From MGIIb-O2 sp964003245 (GTDB taxonomy: Archaea; Thermoplasmatota; Poseidoniia; Poseidoniales; Thalassarchaeaceae): a stretch of DNA of 5,506 bases. Below the pieces are notes generated by a model. It searched no databases and had not been told where the DNA came from. It was given only the letters and a program-made list of their open reading frames with translations. The stretch lies in assembly GCA_964003245.1 (NCBI GenBank), contig CAXFIU010000055.1, positions 1 through 5,506 of the forward strand, in the 5' to 3' direction. The translations under genes were made by a program, and so were the position numbers. Below are positions 5,087 through 5,506 of this stretch, piece by piece; within the stretch, counting starts at the first letter, position 1, and each line of letters opens with the position of its first letter.

Positions 5087-5506
5087 CTAAACTCTCTCTA
5101 CAGAGATTATTTGCATTGGAGTCAGAGGTTTATCTCTACGATCCGTGTCTTGGGCTTCTATTTCCTTAACAACAGCCATGCCCTTTACTACTTCACCGAA
5201 AACCGCATGATTTCCATTAAGCCAAGGAGTCGGCACAGTTGTCAGGAAAAATTGAGAGCCCCCAGTATTCCTACCAGCATTAGCCATGGAAAAAAGACCT
5301 GGGCGATCGTGGCTTTTAGCTAAAGCAGATGGTTCACAACGTATCTGCCATCCAGGGCCACCCATTCCTGCTTTACCGCTGTCTGGGTTTTTAGAATTGG
5401 GGCACCCTCCCTGAATCATGAAATCTTTAATTATGCGGTGGAAATGTAATCCATTATAGAATCCGGAATCTACTAATTTTAGGAAGTTGTCAGTTGTTTC
5501 GGGGCA
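5087..5506 (-). CDS. Cyclophilin-type peptidyl-prolyl cis-trans isomerase (5' end beyond the window)
   Basis: The enzyme catalyses cis-trans isomerisation of Xaa-Pro bonds and assists protein folding. The frame stays open to the right edge, so 139 C-terminal residues are present and roughly 10-30 N-terminal residues are missing; Met at 5419 is internal, not the start. Cyclophilin active-site residues are all visible in the partial chain: FHRII with Arg24, DFMIQGG with Phe29, Met30 and Gln32, MANAG (74-78), SQFF (84-87), TPWLNGNHAVFG with Trp95 and His100 (CypA Arg55, Phe60, Met61, Gln63, Ala101-Asn102, Gln111/Phe113, Trp121, His126). The protein ends soon after the last strand (MQIISVERV), so it is a single-domain form with no C-terminal extension. 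The N-terminus, and hence any signal peptide, is outside the window. T-rich sequence follows its stop codon on the minus strand, and the fumarase has its own likely promoter, so co-transcription is possible but not required. Confidence 0.95.
   Translation of the reverse strand, partial: CPETTDNFLKLVDSGFYNGLHFHRIIKDFMIQGGCPNSKNPDSGKAGMGGPGWQIRCEPSALAKSHDRPGLFSMANAGRNTGGSQFFLTTVPTPWLNGNHAVFGEVVKGMAVVKEIEAQDTDRRDKPLTPMQIISVERV

Noticed and set aside
5111..5323. Open frame of 70 codons on the + strand opposite the cyclophilin gene
   Set aside because: It is a shadow of the well-conserved cyclophilin core.

Overview
The window reads as archaeal chromosome. Its protein genes are A+T-rich. Two + strand genes start a few bases after a GGAG Shine-Dalgarno site, while a minus-strand gene has an A/T-rich TATA-like element about 27 bp before its ATG and no Shine-Dalgarno site, as in leaderless archaeal mRNAs. 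One intergenic stretch carries conserved blocks of RNase P RNA. An uncultured low-GC marine euryarchaeon (Poseidoniales/MGII-like) would fit, but that placement is a guess from style and gene content.

Layout, left to right. Positions 50-1552 (+) encode a complete M32 metallocarboxypeptidase. A 354-residue beta-propeller-like protein of unknown function follows 25 bp later (1578-2642, +), probably in the same operon. Positions 2643-3399 hold no credible protein gene. This G- and A-rich stretch has many compact hairpins. It begins with an archaeal BRE/TATA-like element and ends in a T7 run. Its right part (about 3001-3402) has RNase P RNA hallmarks in the correct order and with the P2/P4 pseudoknot topology. 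Its left part (about 2690-2985) is a second structured RNA or a long leader that I cannot identify. Part of the RNase P 5' half is duplicated, collinearly, in that left part.

On the minus strand a single-domain cyclophilin (5087-5506, running off the right edge) precedes a class II fumarase (3400-5007). The fumarase is unusual: an in-frame ribbon-helix-helix (RHH/CopG-type) DNA-binding domain of about 50 residues is fused to the N-terminus of an intact fumarase. A perfect 7-1-7 palindrome lies in its promoter, a natural candidate operator for such a domain. The fumarase gene and the RNase P transcript converge, and the T-run terminator of the RNA is made of the fumarase's last lysine codons.

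The genes do not form one pathway: peptide turnover, a TCA-cycle enzyme, protein folding and tRNA processing. The points most worth attention are the RHH-fumarase fusion with its palindromic promoter, and the divergent, partly duplicated RNase P RNA locus with its unidentified upstream RNA.
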